From NCBI GenBank assembly GCA_944319795.1, contig CALUFA010000001.1, positions 1 to 64,000 of the forward strand: 64,000 bases of DNA, written 5' to 3'. A program made the translations under genes and the position numbers. Below the pieces are notes generated by a model. The model had not been told where the DNA came from. It saw only the letters and a program-made list of their open reading frames with translations, and did no database searches. Positions 1-7,484 of the stretch are shown piece after piece; positions within the stretch are counted from its first letter, which is position 1, and the number at the start of each line of letters is the position of its first letter. This DNA is from an uncultured Prevotella sp. GTDB taxonomy: Bacteria > Bacteroidota > Bacteroidia > Bacteroidales > Bacteroidaceae.

Positions 1-107
1 GCATACAGATTACATACACAAATATTGCATCTTATTGAAATACAGATATGTATTGGAGAGGCCCAAGCTGCGATAGAATAATAATGCTAAGAAAGTAGCA
101 GCTTTAG

Positions 108-254
108 AAAAAAGTCATACCAAAGCGCATACACTTCACATACACCGGTAATGTAACCTATTGGGAAATAATCGTATATGAAAGTGGCGCAGGCGGCGGT
201 AGAGGACGCCCAGTAAAATTGGAAGCCCTCAGGCTAAACATTTCTAAATCATAA
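108..254 (+). other. Short open tail of an unrecognised reading frame
   Basis: This frame is open from just after a TAG at 105-107 to a TAA at 252-254 and has no ATG, so it cannot be a complete gene here. The C-terminal part contains a Gly/Arg-rich stretch (GAGGGRGRPVK). It may be the decayed end of a gene whose remainder lies to the left or has been frameshifted. I do not recognise the family, and it could equally be chance coding potential. The rest of 1-250 shows nothing I can name. Confidence 0.15.
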
Positions 255-255
255 T

Positions 256-298
256 ATCAGGCTGTAATTCACTGCTTTAGCGGTAATTACAGCCTGAT
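256..298. terminator. Hairpin, terminator-like
   Basis: Perfect 14-bp arms at 256-269 and 285-298 with a 15-nt loop, followed by a short T-run on the plus strand. It starts 2 bases after the stop codon of the open tail at 108-254, which fits a terminator on the plus strand. Confidence 0.55.
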
Positions 299-394
299 TT
301 GCGCTTGGACGGTTCGTACACTTGACCGCAATAAGTGAGACTATGTCCAAAATTTTGTGTAAATGGAAACAGGATTCAGTTGTAAGTTTTCTTA

Positions 395-493
395 TATCTG
401 GCACTATAAAATATTTCGTGTAAATGGAAAATACGGGATTCAGAATGAGTTCCATATTTTCCATTTACACGAAATATTTCATAGTGCCAGATA
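395..493. repeat. Long inverted repeat with 39-bp arms
   Basis: Arms 395-433 and 455-493 are complementary with one visible mismatch, separated by a 21-nt loop. A third partial copy of the inner motif (GTGTAAATGGAAA followed by GGATTCAG) lies at about 357-380. The element sits just past the 3' end of the KAP NTPase gene and could end transcription of the minus-strand locus. The arms are longer than usual for an intrinsic terminator and have no T-tract, so a small mobile or recombination element is also possible. The adjoining 494-512 carries AACC units spaced 8 bp apart, like the repeats at 8261-8306. Confidence 0.7.
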
Positions 494-524
494 ACCTTAC
501 AACCTTATAACCGTAGAATTTTTG

Positions 525-2288
525 TCAGCACTGCTCGATGTTGATGCCGTGTTTTGTTTTCAGTATGTCGAGCAGTTTTGAAAATTCTGCAGGTTTGCCT
601 TGGCTTGTCGTAGGCCAGTTACTGCATATTAGTATTTTCTTGTCGGCTAAAGCTATCGTGTCGGCTTCGGTTTTGTTTCCGAAAAAATCGACTTTGCCCT
701 TTTCATTTTTTATGGCTTTGTAACGCTCGAAGTCCATGAACACCGTGTCCATATTCTTCTTTACGGGGAAGGCCGCCTTCAGCTCGTCGTGGGTTATGCC
801 GGGATGGCTGGCAATGTAGTCTTTTACGACATCATGCACCAATTCGGTTTTTTTTTGGTATTCCTTGCCGTTGTATTTGTAGTTGTTGGTGTCGCGGTTG
901 AACTTATATGTCTTTTTCAGCGGCCCGTCGTAAGCCTTTAAGTTTGTCACGGCCGAGAGTTCGAGCGTAGCCGATATGATATTGCCTAATTCGGCATCGT
1001 TGTTGATTATCTCGGCAATCTTATTGAGCAATCCCGACACGCTGAACGTCCTACTGCTTAGGTAAGTCTCTTTTTGACACATGCGGAAGAGCACTTTCTC
1101 CCATTCCTCGTCGAACTCGTCAACGCTGTCCAAACTCTCTTTTTCGGCCTCGGTCAGCGGTCTCAGTTTCAGGCGTGAGGCTATGCGGTCGTTCCAGTTC
1201 TTGAAATCGGGCTCCTCCGTCAACTGGTTGTATATGTACGGGTAGGCTATCTGCATACATACGAGGGCGAAGTTAAGCTCTTTATTAAGTACCGATTGTC
1301 CCGTTTTGTCGCCGTTTCCTGCCTGCATATCGTTAATTATCGAGATCAGGGCGAGCGTGTTGGTGAGGCGCTTGAGCGAACGGGGATTTGAACCTACCGA
1401 CAGGCGTGTTATCTCGCTTAGGTTCTCGGCCAATTGTTGGTTGTCAAGCTCTTCGTCGGTGAAGAACTCAATCTTGCGCAGGGCGTCAACGAGGAACGTG
1501 TCGACGCTGTATGAAGCTACTGGCATTGAGAACGGTAATTGGATGATTTTGTCGAAGAATGAGCGGAACTCGCGCTCGTTGCTCTCGGTAAGTTCGCCGA
1601 ACTTCGGTTTCAGTCCCTTTATCACTACGTCGTAGTCGATGGCGAGTATGAAGATGCACTTCTCGAGGTCGAAGATGTTTTTCAGCAGTTCGAGTATCTC
1701 TACGGCCACGGGTGGGTCGATGCGGTCGAGGTCGTCGATGTAGAAGTTGAAGCCCTTCTTTGCCGTGTTGTGTGCCAGTGCGTCGTCGATGAGCCTTGCT
1801 ATCTCTTCTTTCAGCTGTGCAATGTCCGATGTCGGTTCGCTTGTCGAGAATATGTCGTCAACCACGTCGCCCTCTACGCCGACCATGCCGGCAGCCACCT
1901 TCGTGCCCACGGTGGCCATCTTCTTGAACAGTCCGCCTATCTTCTTTTTGCTTTCCTCCCATTTGTGCGCGCTCGGGTTCAGCTGGCCTATTTGGTTGAT
2001 TATGGCTTCGAGTATGCTGATTATGGCCTGTTGCGGAGTCTTCATCAGCGAGAACTGCCATGTGTTAATCCAAATAGAGTAGTAGGGTGCGCCGTCCTGT
2101 TCGCAGAGCGTGTAGCATAGCTGGTTCATCAGCGACGTCTTACCGCTTCCCCATTCGCCCCGCAGGGCGATGGTCATTGGCGTGTCGGTAAGGCGGATGT
2201 ATTTTATCAGTGCGTCTTGGTAGACCTGTATGCCGAACAAGTCGGCCTGCGACGGCTTGCGTGGCACGTCGATTATGCTTGATTTCAT
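525..2288 (-). CDS. KAP-family P-loop NTPase with C-terminal accessory domain
   Basis: A 587-residue protein of the KAP P-loop NTPase family. The Walker A motif GEWGSGKT is at residues 44-51, the Walker B-like FYIDDLDRI at about 182-190, and the family strand FILAID near 213. A low-complexity Gly/Ala/Val stretch (about 128-141) lies in the insert where KAP proteins often carry membrane segments, but hydrophobicity here is weak. Residues from about 479 to the end form a separate domain (HPGITHDELKAAFP motif) that is clearly related to the N-terminus of the OmpA-domain protein at 5710-6687. KAP NTPases are often membrane-associated and recur in plasmid, phage and immunity contexts. It is the last gene of the minus-strand locus. 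Its role is unknown; from context it is probably an energy-dependent switch or effector controller. Confidence 0.85.
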   Translation of the reverse strand: MKSSIIDVPRKPSQADLFGIQVYQDALIKYIRLTDTPMTIALRGEWGSGKTSLMNQLCYTLCEQDGAPYYSIWINTWQFSLMKTPQQAIISILEAIINQIGQLNPSAHKWEESKKKIGGLFKKMATVGTKVAAGMVGVEGDVVDDIFSTSEPTSDIAQLKEEIARLIDDALAHNTAKKGFNFYIDDLDRIDPPVAVEILELLKNIFDLEKCIFILAIDYDVVIKGLKPKFGELTESNEREFRSFFDKIIQLPFSMPVASYSVDTFLVDALRKIEFFTDEELDNQQLAENLSEITRLSVGSNPRSLKRLTNTLALISIINDMQAGNGDKTGQSVLNKELNFALVCMQIAYPYIYNQLTEEPDFKNWNDRIASRLKLRPLTEAEKESLDSVDEFDEEWEKVLFRMCQKETYLSSRTFSVSGLLNKIAEIINNDAELGNIISATLELSAVTNLKAYDGPLKKTYKFNRDTNNYKYNGKEYQKKTELVHDVVKDYIASHPGITHDELKAAFPVKKNMDTVFMDFERYKAIKNEKGKVDFFGNKTEADTIALADKKILICSNWPTTSQGKPAEFSKLLDILKTKHGINIEQC

Positions 2289-2339
2289 TTATTATGAGGT
2301 TATGTTGTTATTATGGGCATGTTTTTAGGATTTCCAAAA

Positions 2340-2427
2340 GGCCGTGTTTTACCTTATGAAAGGTTGCCTTTCATGCGCTAAACGGTAACCTTTTAGTGAG
2401 TAAAATGCAGCATATTGGAAACTCTTT
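2340..2427. repeat. 22-bp periodic repeat array (copy 1)
   Basis: Four consecutive 22-bp units begin at 2340, 2362, 2384 and 2406. The clearest three start GGCCGTGTTTT, GGTTGCCTTTC and GGTAACCTTTT and end in AAA or AAAC. Units share a GG-nn-GCC-TTTT left half and an A-rich right end, with a variable middle. The array fills the gap between the KAP gene and the DUF1232 gene. See the related arrays at 10177, 19677, 37750 and 49911. Confidence 0.65.
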
Positions 2428-2462
2428 GTTTTAGTGCCGCAAATCATTGCTTATTGTTGGCG

Positions 2463-3515
2463 TTAGTGATTGCTTTTGTCTATTTGTTTTTTCAGCAGTC
2501 TCTTTGCCGTTTTTGTTGCACCGTCCTTTTTCACGTCGCTTACAACACCTACGGCGGTTGCTAATTGGTTCTCCGTGAATCCGTTTACGTCGGGCAGGTC
2601 GGCCTGGTCTATTTCGCCGAACCATTCGGTCAGTTTGTCTTGGGCGTGGCCAACGCTTTCTGGCTTGATGCCGGAACGCAAGCCGTTGAAAACGGCCAGC
2701 AGGGCGGCAAGGTCGTCGGAGAAGCCTATGCCGGGCATGATGTCGGGTATGGCGTCCGTAGGAAATATGAAGTATCCCAAAGCGCCCATTACGATAAGTT
2801 TTTCTTTTATCGAAATAGTGTCCAATGCGTAAAACAGGCAAAGCACGATGTAAACGAGCTTCGCTCCGGCCTTCGCCGCAAAACCGCGCAGTTTAGTCCA
2901 TAGGTCGTTTTCGGAGAATTGCTTGGCGTATTCGCCGATGTTGTCGATAACGTTAGCCTTAAATTCATCCATGTTTTTGCCGCACGATTCAAGTGCTGTT
3001 TTTGCGTCGGCCGATGCCTTGTCATACGCCTTGCCTATCGACTCTGCCGCTTTGTCGGCCTTTTCTTTCAGGTCGTTGATGCCTTGGCTTATTCCTTTGG
3101 CGGCCTTTGTTTTTAACTCTGTGGCATTGTCTTTAAGCTCTGACGCTTTATTCCCGAAATCCGTCGCCGCTTGGTTTATGGTTTGTTTGGCCGATTCCGC
3201 CTTTTCTCTGGCTTTTACCTTGATGTCGTTTTTTGCGTTGTTCAGTTTTTCGTCGAATTGTTGTTTCAATGCGTCTGTGTCAATTTTGTTACTTAAGTCG
3301 GCAGCGGCTGTTTTTACGCAGTTCAGTTTTTCGTCGAATTGTTGCTTCAATGCGTCTGTGTCAATTTTGTTGCTTAAGTCGGCAGCGGCCATTTTTGCAC
3401 TGTTCAGTTTTTCGTCTAACTGTTGCTTCAGTGCGTCTGTGTCAATCTGCGGTAGATTCTCTTTTGCGGAGTCAATACCCTCTTTTAGCTTCTGCTTTAA
3501 TGCCTTAAAATCCAT
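2463..3515 (-). CDS. DUF1232 (YkvA-like) protein with N-terminal 27-residue helical repeats
   Basis: 350 residues. The N-terminus holds three copies of a 27-residue unit beginning IDTDALKQQ (about residues 24-50, 51-77, 78-104, the last diverging), followed by a long Lys/Ala/Glu-rich helical region to about 190. This looks like an amphipathic or coiled-coil, apolipoprotein-like stalk. The C-terminal part (about 232-276) has the DUF1232 signature: a hydrophobic helix, FPTDAIPDIMPGIGFSDD, and then a second helix, a small membrane-associated domain of unknown function. The gene starts 14 nt after the ATP-grasp gene ends, so the two are probably co-transcribed. The DNA repeats are almost identical, so copy number may vary between strains. 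A membrane-binding role is inferred. Confidence 0.8.
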   Translation of the reverse strand: MDFKALKQKLKEGIDSAKENLPQIDTDALKQQLDEKLNSAKMAAADLSNKIDTDALKQQFDEKLNCVKTAAADLSNKIDTDALKQQFDEKLNNAKNDIKVKAREKAESAKQTINQAATDFGNKASELKDNATELKTKAAKGISQGINDLKEKADKAAESIGKAYDKASADAKTALESCGKNMDEFKANVIDNIGEYAKQFSENDLWTKLRGFAAKAGAKLVYIVLCLFYALDTISIKEKLIVMGALGYFIFPTDAIPDIMPGIGFSDDLAALLAVFNGLRSGIKPESVGHAQDKLTEWFGEIDQADLPDVNGFTENQLATAVGVVSDVKKDGATKTAKRLLKKQIDKSNH

Positions 3516-3529
3516 TTTTTTCAGAGTTG

Positions 3530-4528
3530 TTAAGTTGTTGTTTGTTTATCGTGCCTTATCAGGCATTCGGCTATTGCCTGCGATATGTTCATGCCCGTTT
3601 CTATTTCCACCCACAGCCATTGGCCGTTCGGGTTGCACTCAAGAAATACGTATTCGCCGGAAGGTGTCACTATGAAGTCGAAGCAGCCAAAGTTTAAGTG
3701 CATCCTTTTAAGGAACTTGTTGCAAAATGCCGTCACACGGTCGGGTAGGGGAAACACCTCATGCCTGATTCCATGGTCGAGCCCCTGCCGCCAGTCTGTC
3801 TTCCCCTTGTCTTCATCCATTGCCTGCGAGTCTATTTTGCAGGCGAACGCTTCGCCGTCGACCACGGTAACGCGAAGCTCGAAAGCCTTGTCTACGTAAT
3901 CCTGCACAAAACTGACTGTCTGTGTGAATGCCTCTTCGGACGATGCGGCTATGTCTTGCGGTTCGGCTTTTTGCGAGTAAAACACATACTCGTCCTCGCC
4001 GCCAAGCCATACGTTGTCGTTCTCTATCGACTTAATGGCTACGCAGCCGCAAGCCTGTGCAAAGTTTATAATGTCTGCCTTGCAGTTTGAGAAACATGTT
4101 GACGGCACTCGCATTCCGAGTTGCCGCGCCACGTCGAGCTGCAGTATCTTCGACGCTGCGCTGCGGTCGTAAAGATGATGGCCTATGCTGTAACGGCTGC
4201 CCAACCAATATAGCAGGAACGAGAAGAAGCCGCCGGCCTCGGCGAGGTTGTGGCGGTTAATTTCTTCGCGGTTGGTTATACGCAGTTCCGACGGTAAGAC
4301 GGGGCGGCGCTCCCATACAGCCCCTATGTCGCAACTGCGTGCGCAAAGTCCCGTCTTAACGTTGGTTATGCTGAAGTCGATGCCGTCCTGTGTGCAATTC
4401 CAAGTAAAATCGTAGTCGCTGAGCAGCGCTTCGGTATTCAGGCGGAACACTGGATGGCCTTTGCTCGTGAGATATTCAATGACAGGCGTTGGATGTACGT
4501 CTTCCTTATTAGTAACGACGAGAATCAT
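3530..4528 (-). CDS. MvdD-type ATP-grasp ligase, candidate graspetide peptide maturase
   Basis: 332 residues. The N-terminal about 110 residues match the pre-ATP-grasp domain of the MvdC/MvdD group (opening MILVVTNKEDVHPTPVIEYL). The remainder is an ATP-grasp fold with the late metal-binding motif VFLECNPNGQW (about residues 295-305). Known members of this group activate Asp/Glu side chains of a precursor peptide and join them to Ser, Thr or Lys, giving microviridin-type omega-ester or omega-amide peptides. Its ATG overlaps the stop of the upstream 84-residue peptide gene as ATGA (4525-4528), tight coupling typical of a maturase and its substrate. The substrate assignment is inference; RimK-like ligation to another acceptor is the alternative. 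Confidence 0.85.
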   Translation of the reverse strand: MILVVTNKEDVHPTPVIEYLTSKGHPVFRLNTEALLSDYDFTWNCTQDGIDFSITNVKTGLCARSCDIGAVWERRPVLPSELRITNREEINRHNLAEAGGFFSFLLYWLGSRYSIGHHLYDRSAASKILQLDVARQLGMRVPSTCFSNCKADIINFAQACGCVAIKSIENDNVWLGGEDEYVFYSQKAEPQDIAASSEEAFTQTVSFVQDYVDKAFELRVTVVDGEAFACKIDSQAMDEDKGKTDWRQGLDHGIRHEVFPLPDRVTAFCNKFLKRMHLNFGCFDFIVTPSGEYVFLECNPNGQWLWVEIETGMNISQAIAECLIRHDKQTTT

Positions 4529-4779
4529 TTCACTTGTTTTACGTCATCAATGGAGTTTTTCCTATCCGTGGTTGACGAGTATCCTGTCGATGTCTTTTTC
4601 TTGGTTGTTTGCGGCCTGTAACTTCTTGTGCCGACATCCCTTGCGCAATATATCGTAATTTGGTTCATTTCGTCGTAAGTGAAGATGAAGCCTTCAGCCT
4701 CTTCTATTTTGTTTTTCCGTGTGAAACTCATCAGCAAGGGCATTGGCGCGCCTTCGCCTGTCTTAATATCCGTATTCAT
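4525..4779 (-). CDS. Small Thr/Ser/Asp-rich protein, candidate graspetide precursor
   Basis: 84 residues if the ATG at 4779 is used; the in-frame extension to 4824 would need a TTG. The N-terminal half (leader-like, with MPLLMSFTRKNKIEEAEGF) is moderately hydrophobic and charged. The C-terminal 27 residues are rich in Thr, Ser and Lys (TTKKKTSTGYSSTTD, about 58-72) followed by Asp72, Asp78 and Asp79, which are the residue types that MvdD-like ligases crosslink. It overlaps the ATP-grasp start by 4 bases. No Gly-Gly cleavage site is visible and no dedicated peptidase or exporter is adjacent, so the product might be retained in the cell. No family assignment by sequence; called from residue content and coupling. 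Confidence 0.6.
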   Translation of the reverse strand: MNTDIKTGEGAPMPLLMSFTRKNKIEEAEGFIFTYDEMNQITIYCARDVGTRSYRPQTTKKKTSTGYSSTTDRKNSIDDVKQVK

Positions 4780-4824
4780 AGTAATGTTTGTTTTTAGGGT
4801 GGAATCATTATTAAATAATAGCAA

Positions 4825-4995
4825 TCACCGCCTGCGGCGTTTCTTACCGAACAGCGCGCCGAGCACCATCGAGCCGACTTTGCGCTCAAGTCCGCTGCGT
4901 GTTGTCGGTATGCCCGTCTTACGCGCTATCTTTTGTTTCATGCCGGTTATTCCTACTGCGCGTTTCCATGAGAATGATAATCCGGGTATTTTCAT
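4825..4995 (-). CDS. 56-residue basic protein
   Basis: An ATG at 4995 opens a 56-codon frame ending in TGA at 4825-4827, 45 nt before the start of the candidate precursor. The product begins MKIPGLSFSWKRAVGITG, has a short helix with KQKIARKTGIPTTRSG, and ends in GALFGKKRRRR. It is strongly basic, suggesting contact with nucleic acid or acidic membrane lipids. The same design (basic body, hydrophobic-basic end) is seen in the 84-residue protein at 7932-8186. No known family recognised. Confidence 0.6.
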   Translation of the reverse strand: MKIPGLSFSWKRAVGITGMKQKIARKTGIPTTRSGLERKVGSMVLGALFGKKRRRR

Positions 4996-5016
4996 ATTGC
5001 AGGATGTTTACGTTTT

Positions 5017-5083
5017 AACAGACGAGCAGACAAGCAGGCCAGTGGACAAGGATATTTGCTCGTCTGTTTGCCAACTTGTCTGC
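5017..5083. promoter_or_regulatory. Overlapping hairpins between genes of the accessory locus
   Basis: AACAGACGAGCA at 5017-5028 is complementary to 5057-5068, and GCAGACAAG near 5026-5034 is complementary to 5075-5083. The two pairings overlap and exclude each other, as in an attenuator or an mRNA-processing site. It lies between the 105-residue and 56-residue genes and could set different expression levels for the upstream and downstream halves of the locus. Confidence 0.5.
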
Positions 5084-5095
5084 TTGCCAGCTGAA

Positions 5096-5413
5096 TTATT
5101 CTTTGCCCGCGGCGGCAAGAGTTATGTCGTCCTTAGACAGCTTGGTGTCCGACGAGTTTGCCACTTGCACGCCGATACCGTAAAGTTCGTTGATTTTCTT
5201 CTCGAAATTGCCTACGCGGGTCTGTGCGCCCACGGTCAGCTCACCGCCCTTGGCTCCGGTCTTTGCCATGAGCGACGACAGCGTGGCGTCGTCGTCGGCA
5301 ACGGCCTTGCAGTTTACCGTTGTGTACACGCGCAGCGTTGCGCCGAACTCTTTCTTGAAATTGGCCTTTAAGGTCTTTACCTTCATGCGGCCGTCAACTC
5401 TGAAATCTGCCAT
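5096..5413 (-). CDS. Small protein with KVKTLK domain, paralogue of the first gene's N-terminus
   Basis: 105 residues. It aligns through most of its length with the N-terminal about 100 residues of the product of 8315-9118: both begin with a short strand, then DGR(M/L)KVKTLK-NFK--FG-TLRVY, then A-DDDATL, G-FE----E-(F/Y)GI-VQVA and a final D--TL. The strand-helix pattern and size suggest a small alpha/beta domain, perhaps beta-grasp-like, but I cannot assign a fold. No signal peptide. A stand-alone copy alongside a fused copy suggests competition or co-assembly. Function unknown. Confidence 0.75.
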   Translation of the reverse strand: MADFRVDGRMKVKTLKANFKKEFGATLRVYTTVNCKAVADDDATLSSLMAKTGAKGGELTVGAQTRVGNFEKKINELYGIGVQVANSSDTKLSKDDITLAAAGKE

Positions 5414-5475
5414 AATCTTGATTTGTTTAAATGTGAATATATTTGTTTCCTGTTGTTTTTTGCAGGTTCAGCCTT

Positions 5476-5694
5476 TTATGAGAAAGCCTGTATGAGCATC
5501 ATTATTATTACCAAGCCAACGAGGATGGCCCATCCGTAAGGCAGTTCCAAGATACGCATTACCACGTATTTTATGCCCAAGGCAATGTATTTGAACATCT
5601 TGTAGATGAGCATGAAGTCGAACTTGATGACCCAAAAGATGCCGTACAAGACGCTCCATATAAGGCCGCCTATTGCAAGGAAGAAAGCCCACAT
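5476..5694 (-). CDS. Small membrane protein with two to three transmembrane helices
   Basis: 72 residues. Strongly hydrophobic segments at about 2-22, a middle amphipathic to hydrophobic stretch around 26-48, and about 53-71 (GWAILVGLVIIMMLIQAF). It starts 15 nt after the OmpA-domain gene ends, so it is probably translated from the same mRNA, and could be a membrane partner for that single-pass protein. No family recognised. Small pore-forming or anchoring proteins look like this, but no activity can be read from the sequence. Confidence 0.65.
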   Translation of the reverse strand: MWAFFLAIGGLIWSVLYGIFWVIKFDFMLIYKMFKYIALGIKYVVMRILELPYGWAILVGLVIIMMLIQAFS

Positions 5695-5709
5695 CCCGTA
5701 TCCGTCAGC

Positions 5710-6687
5710 CTACTTTATGATTTTGAACTCCGTGCGACGGTTGGCTTCGGGGTTGTTGGGATCTATCGGTTCGGTCGATCCTTTACCTACGGCCTGCAAG
5801 CGTGTTGAATCGATGCCTTCACGGTGAACGAGGAAGTCGACTGCCGCCTTCGCCCTTTGCTCTGAGAGCTTTTGGTTGTGGTCTGCGTCGCCTTCGCTCG
5901 ACGTATGTCCTTCGATGCTCAACTTTATGTCGGCATTTTGTTTCATGATAGCGGCGAGGTCGTGTAAGGCGATTTTCGCGTCGTCGTTAAGTTCGGCCTT
6001 GTCTTTCTCGAACTGTGCGGCGTTGAAGTTGTCTTGTATCTCGGCTATCTTTTCTATGAATACCGTGTCGCGCACGACGACTTTCTTCTCGACAACCTTC
6101 TCTACTACTTTTACTTCCGGCTCGCGCTGCATTGCGAAGAACACAGCGGCAGCGGCTGCGAGGAGCAGGATGATTATCAGTATCCACAGCCATGCCTTCG
6201 ACTTCTTCTTAGGCTCTTCGGTGGATGTAGGTTTTACCGGTTCCGTTTTCTTAGGTTCTTGCGGTTCTTCTTTTTTCTGTGGCGGAGTATAGCCGTTGAG
6301 ATATTCGAGGCGGTAGCCACCCTTGCGGCCGAAGCCTTTTTCGGCTTCTTCAAACTGTGCTATTTCGATGCCGTATTGTGCGGCGTGGGTTACGAGACGT
6401 TCGAACGACGGTTTGGTCCACATCTTTACAAGTGCCACTTGCGTGCCGTCGCCCATGATCAGCAACTCGTCTTCATTTTGGAAGTATCCGTCCCAGTTTG
6501 CGTTTGTGCCTTTGTCGCCGGCTTCAACGAAATTATTCTTAACACCAGAGTCAGGGTTTAATGAATCGGGGAATGCCGCACGCAGGTCGTCGAGCGTGGC
6601 TTCCGGGTGCATCACCATGTATGCGTTTACTATTCCTAACGCCGTGCGGTTCTGGGCTTTGCCGTAAACTCTTATTTTACTTTCCAT
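5710..6687 (-). CDS. Membrane-anchored OmpA-domain protein with N-terminal HP-domain
   Basis: 325 residues. Residues 10-130 form a domain with the motif HPEATLDDLRAAFPDSL (27-43), related to the C-terminus of the KAP NTPase at 525-2288. A Pro/Lys/Glu linker (134-164) leads to one transmembrane helix at 166-186, a Val/Glu/Lys stalk, and an OmpA C-terminal peptidoglycan-binding domain at about 222-325 (GHTSSEGDADHN near 260-271; NRRTEFKI near the end). The expected topology is HP-domain in the cytoplasm and OmpA domain in the periplasm, tying a cytoplasmic complex to the cell wall. No cleavable signal peptide. Start chosen at the ATG at 6687, 26 nt past the upstream gene's end. Confidence 0.85.
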   Translation of the reverse strand: MESKIRVYGKAQNRTALGIVNAYMVMHPEATLDDLRAAFPDSLNPDSGVKNNFVEAGDKGTNANWDGYFQNEDELLIMGDGTQVALVKMWTKPSFERLVTHAAQYGIEIAQFEEAEKGFGRKGGYRLEYLNGYTPPQKKEEPQEPKKTEPVKPTSTEEPKKKSKAWLWILIIILLLAAAAAVFFAMQREPEVKVVEKVVEKKVVVRDTVFIEKIAEIQDNFNAAQFEKDKAELNDDAKIALHDLAAIMKQNADIKLSIEGHTSSEGDADHNQKLSEQRAKAAVDFLVHREGIDSTRLQAVGKGSTEPIDPNNPEANRRTEFKIIK

Positions 6688-6713
6688 ATTTTCCTTAATT
6701 TAATTTATACGTT

Positions 6714-7442
6714 TCATTTAATTACTGTAAGCATGTACCTGAACGGCACTTTCTCACGGCCTTTGGCCGTCAAGGCTTCAACAGCCGTGTCTTCCCAATG
6801 GCATGGATAAGTGCCGCGCAGTTCGAAAGCCGGGTGAGAACTTGTAACATTGTTGGATATTTGCCCAAGCCAGTCGAGCTTGCCGCCGCCGACGGTGTTG
6901 CCTTCATACGTTGAGAACGCACGGTAGGATGATTCCGGCTGAGGCTTGCGCCAATAAGATGTGTTGTTCGTTATAATCAGGGCGATACCGCCTTCAACCG
7001 CGGGATAATTTTCACGCAATGTTTCGATGCGCTTCACGTCCTTCCAGTAGTTGTACATTATAATGTCGCTGGCTGCTTGGTCTTTTATTATCAAACTGTC
7101 GGTTTTCATTTCTTCGCCGAACCTTGTAATGTTTGTATCTACTGGTCGTGTGGCGTATTTCAATTCAACGGCAGCGAACTCTCTGCCAAGTCTTACTACA
7201 ACGTCTATCGAGAGGTCGTTTTTCCATGGATATTTGCCCGCCTCGATGTTTAACTTACGCTTGGTAAGTTCTTTTAAAGGTACGGCGTATTCCATGTCAA
7301 CGTCGTCGTAATGCCGGCTGTCGCGCAGGGCCGTGGCGATGCGTACTTGAAGGTCGCGCTCGTTGAACATAAGTTCCTTATTTTGGGCTATGTACGCTTC
7401 AATGTCGTTACGCAGTATATCCGTTAATTGTTTTTTTGCCAT
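6714..7442 (-). CDS. PD-(D/E)XK nuclease-like protein
   Basis: 242 residues. An N-terminal helical part with NERDLQVRIATALR (27-40) is followed by a strand pair containing LSIDVVVRLGREFAAVELKYA. Asp80, then Glu93 and Lys95 spaced as D-x12-E-x-K, match the active-site layout of restriction-endonuclease-fold enzymes; Asp76 is an alternative first acid. A Gln or Glu upstream helix (Gln32) also fits the fold. Later residues include aromatic-rich NTSYWRKPQPESSYRAFSTYEG. This is the only likely nucleic-acid-cutting component in the locus. Target unknown; an inactive binding domain of the same fold is possible. Confidence 0.65.
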   Translation of the reverse strand: MAKKQLTDILRNDIEAYIAQNKELMFNERDLQVRIATALRDSRHYDDVDMEYAVPLKELTKRKLNIEAGKYPWKNDLSIDVVVRLGREFAAVELKYATRPVDTNITRFGEEMKTDSLIIKDQAASDIIMYNYWKDVKRIETLRENYPAVEGGIALIITNNTSYWRKPQPESSYRAFSTYEGNTVGGGKLDWLGQISNNVTSSHPAFELRGTYPCHWEDTAVEALTAKGREKVPFRYMLTVIK

Positions 7443-7484
7443 GTTGCTATTACGGCTTTGTTGGTTGTCGGGCTTTAGACTTCT

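Noticed and set aside
1-254. Transposase or integrase remnant at the left end
   Set aside because: Three frames are interrupted and none shows a recognisable catalytic motif; only an open tail could be noted.
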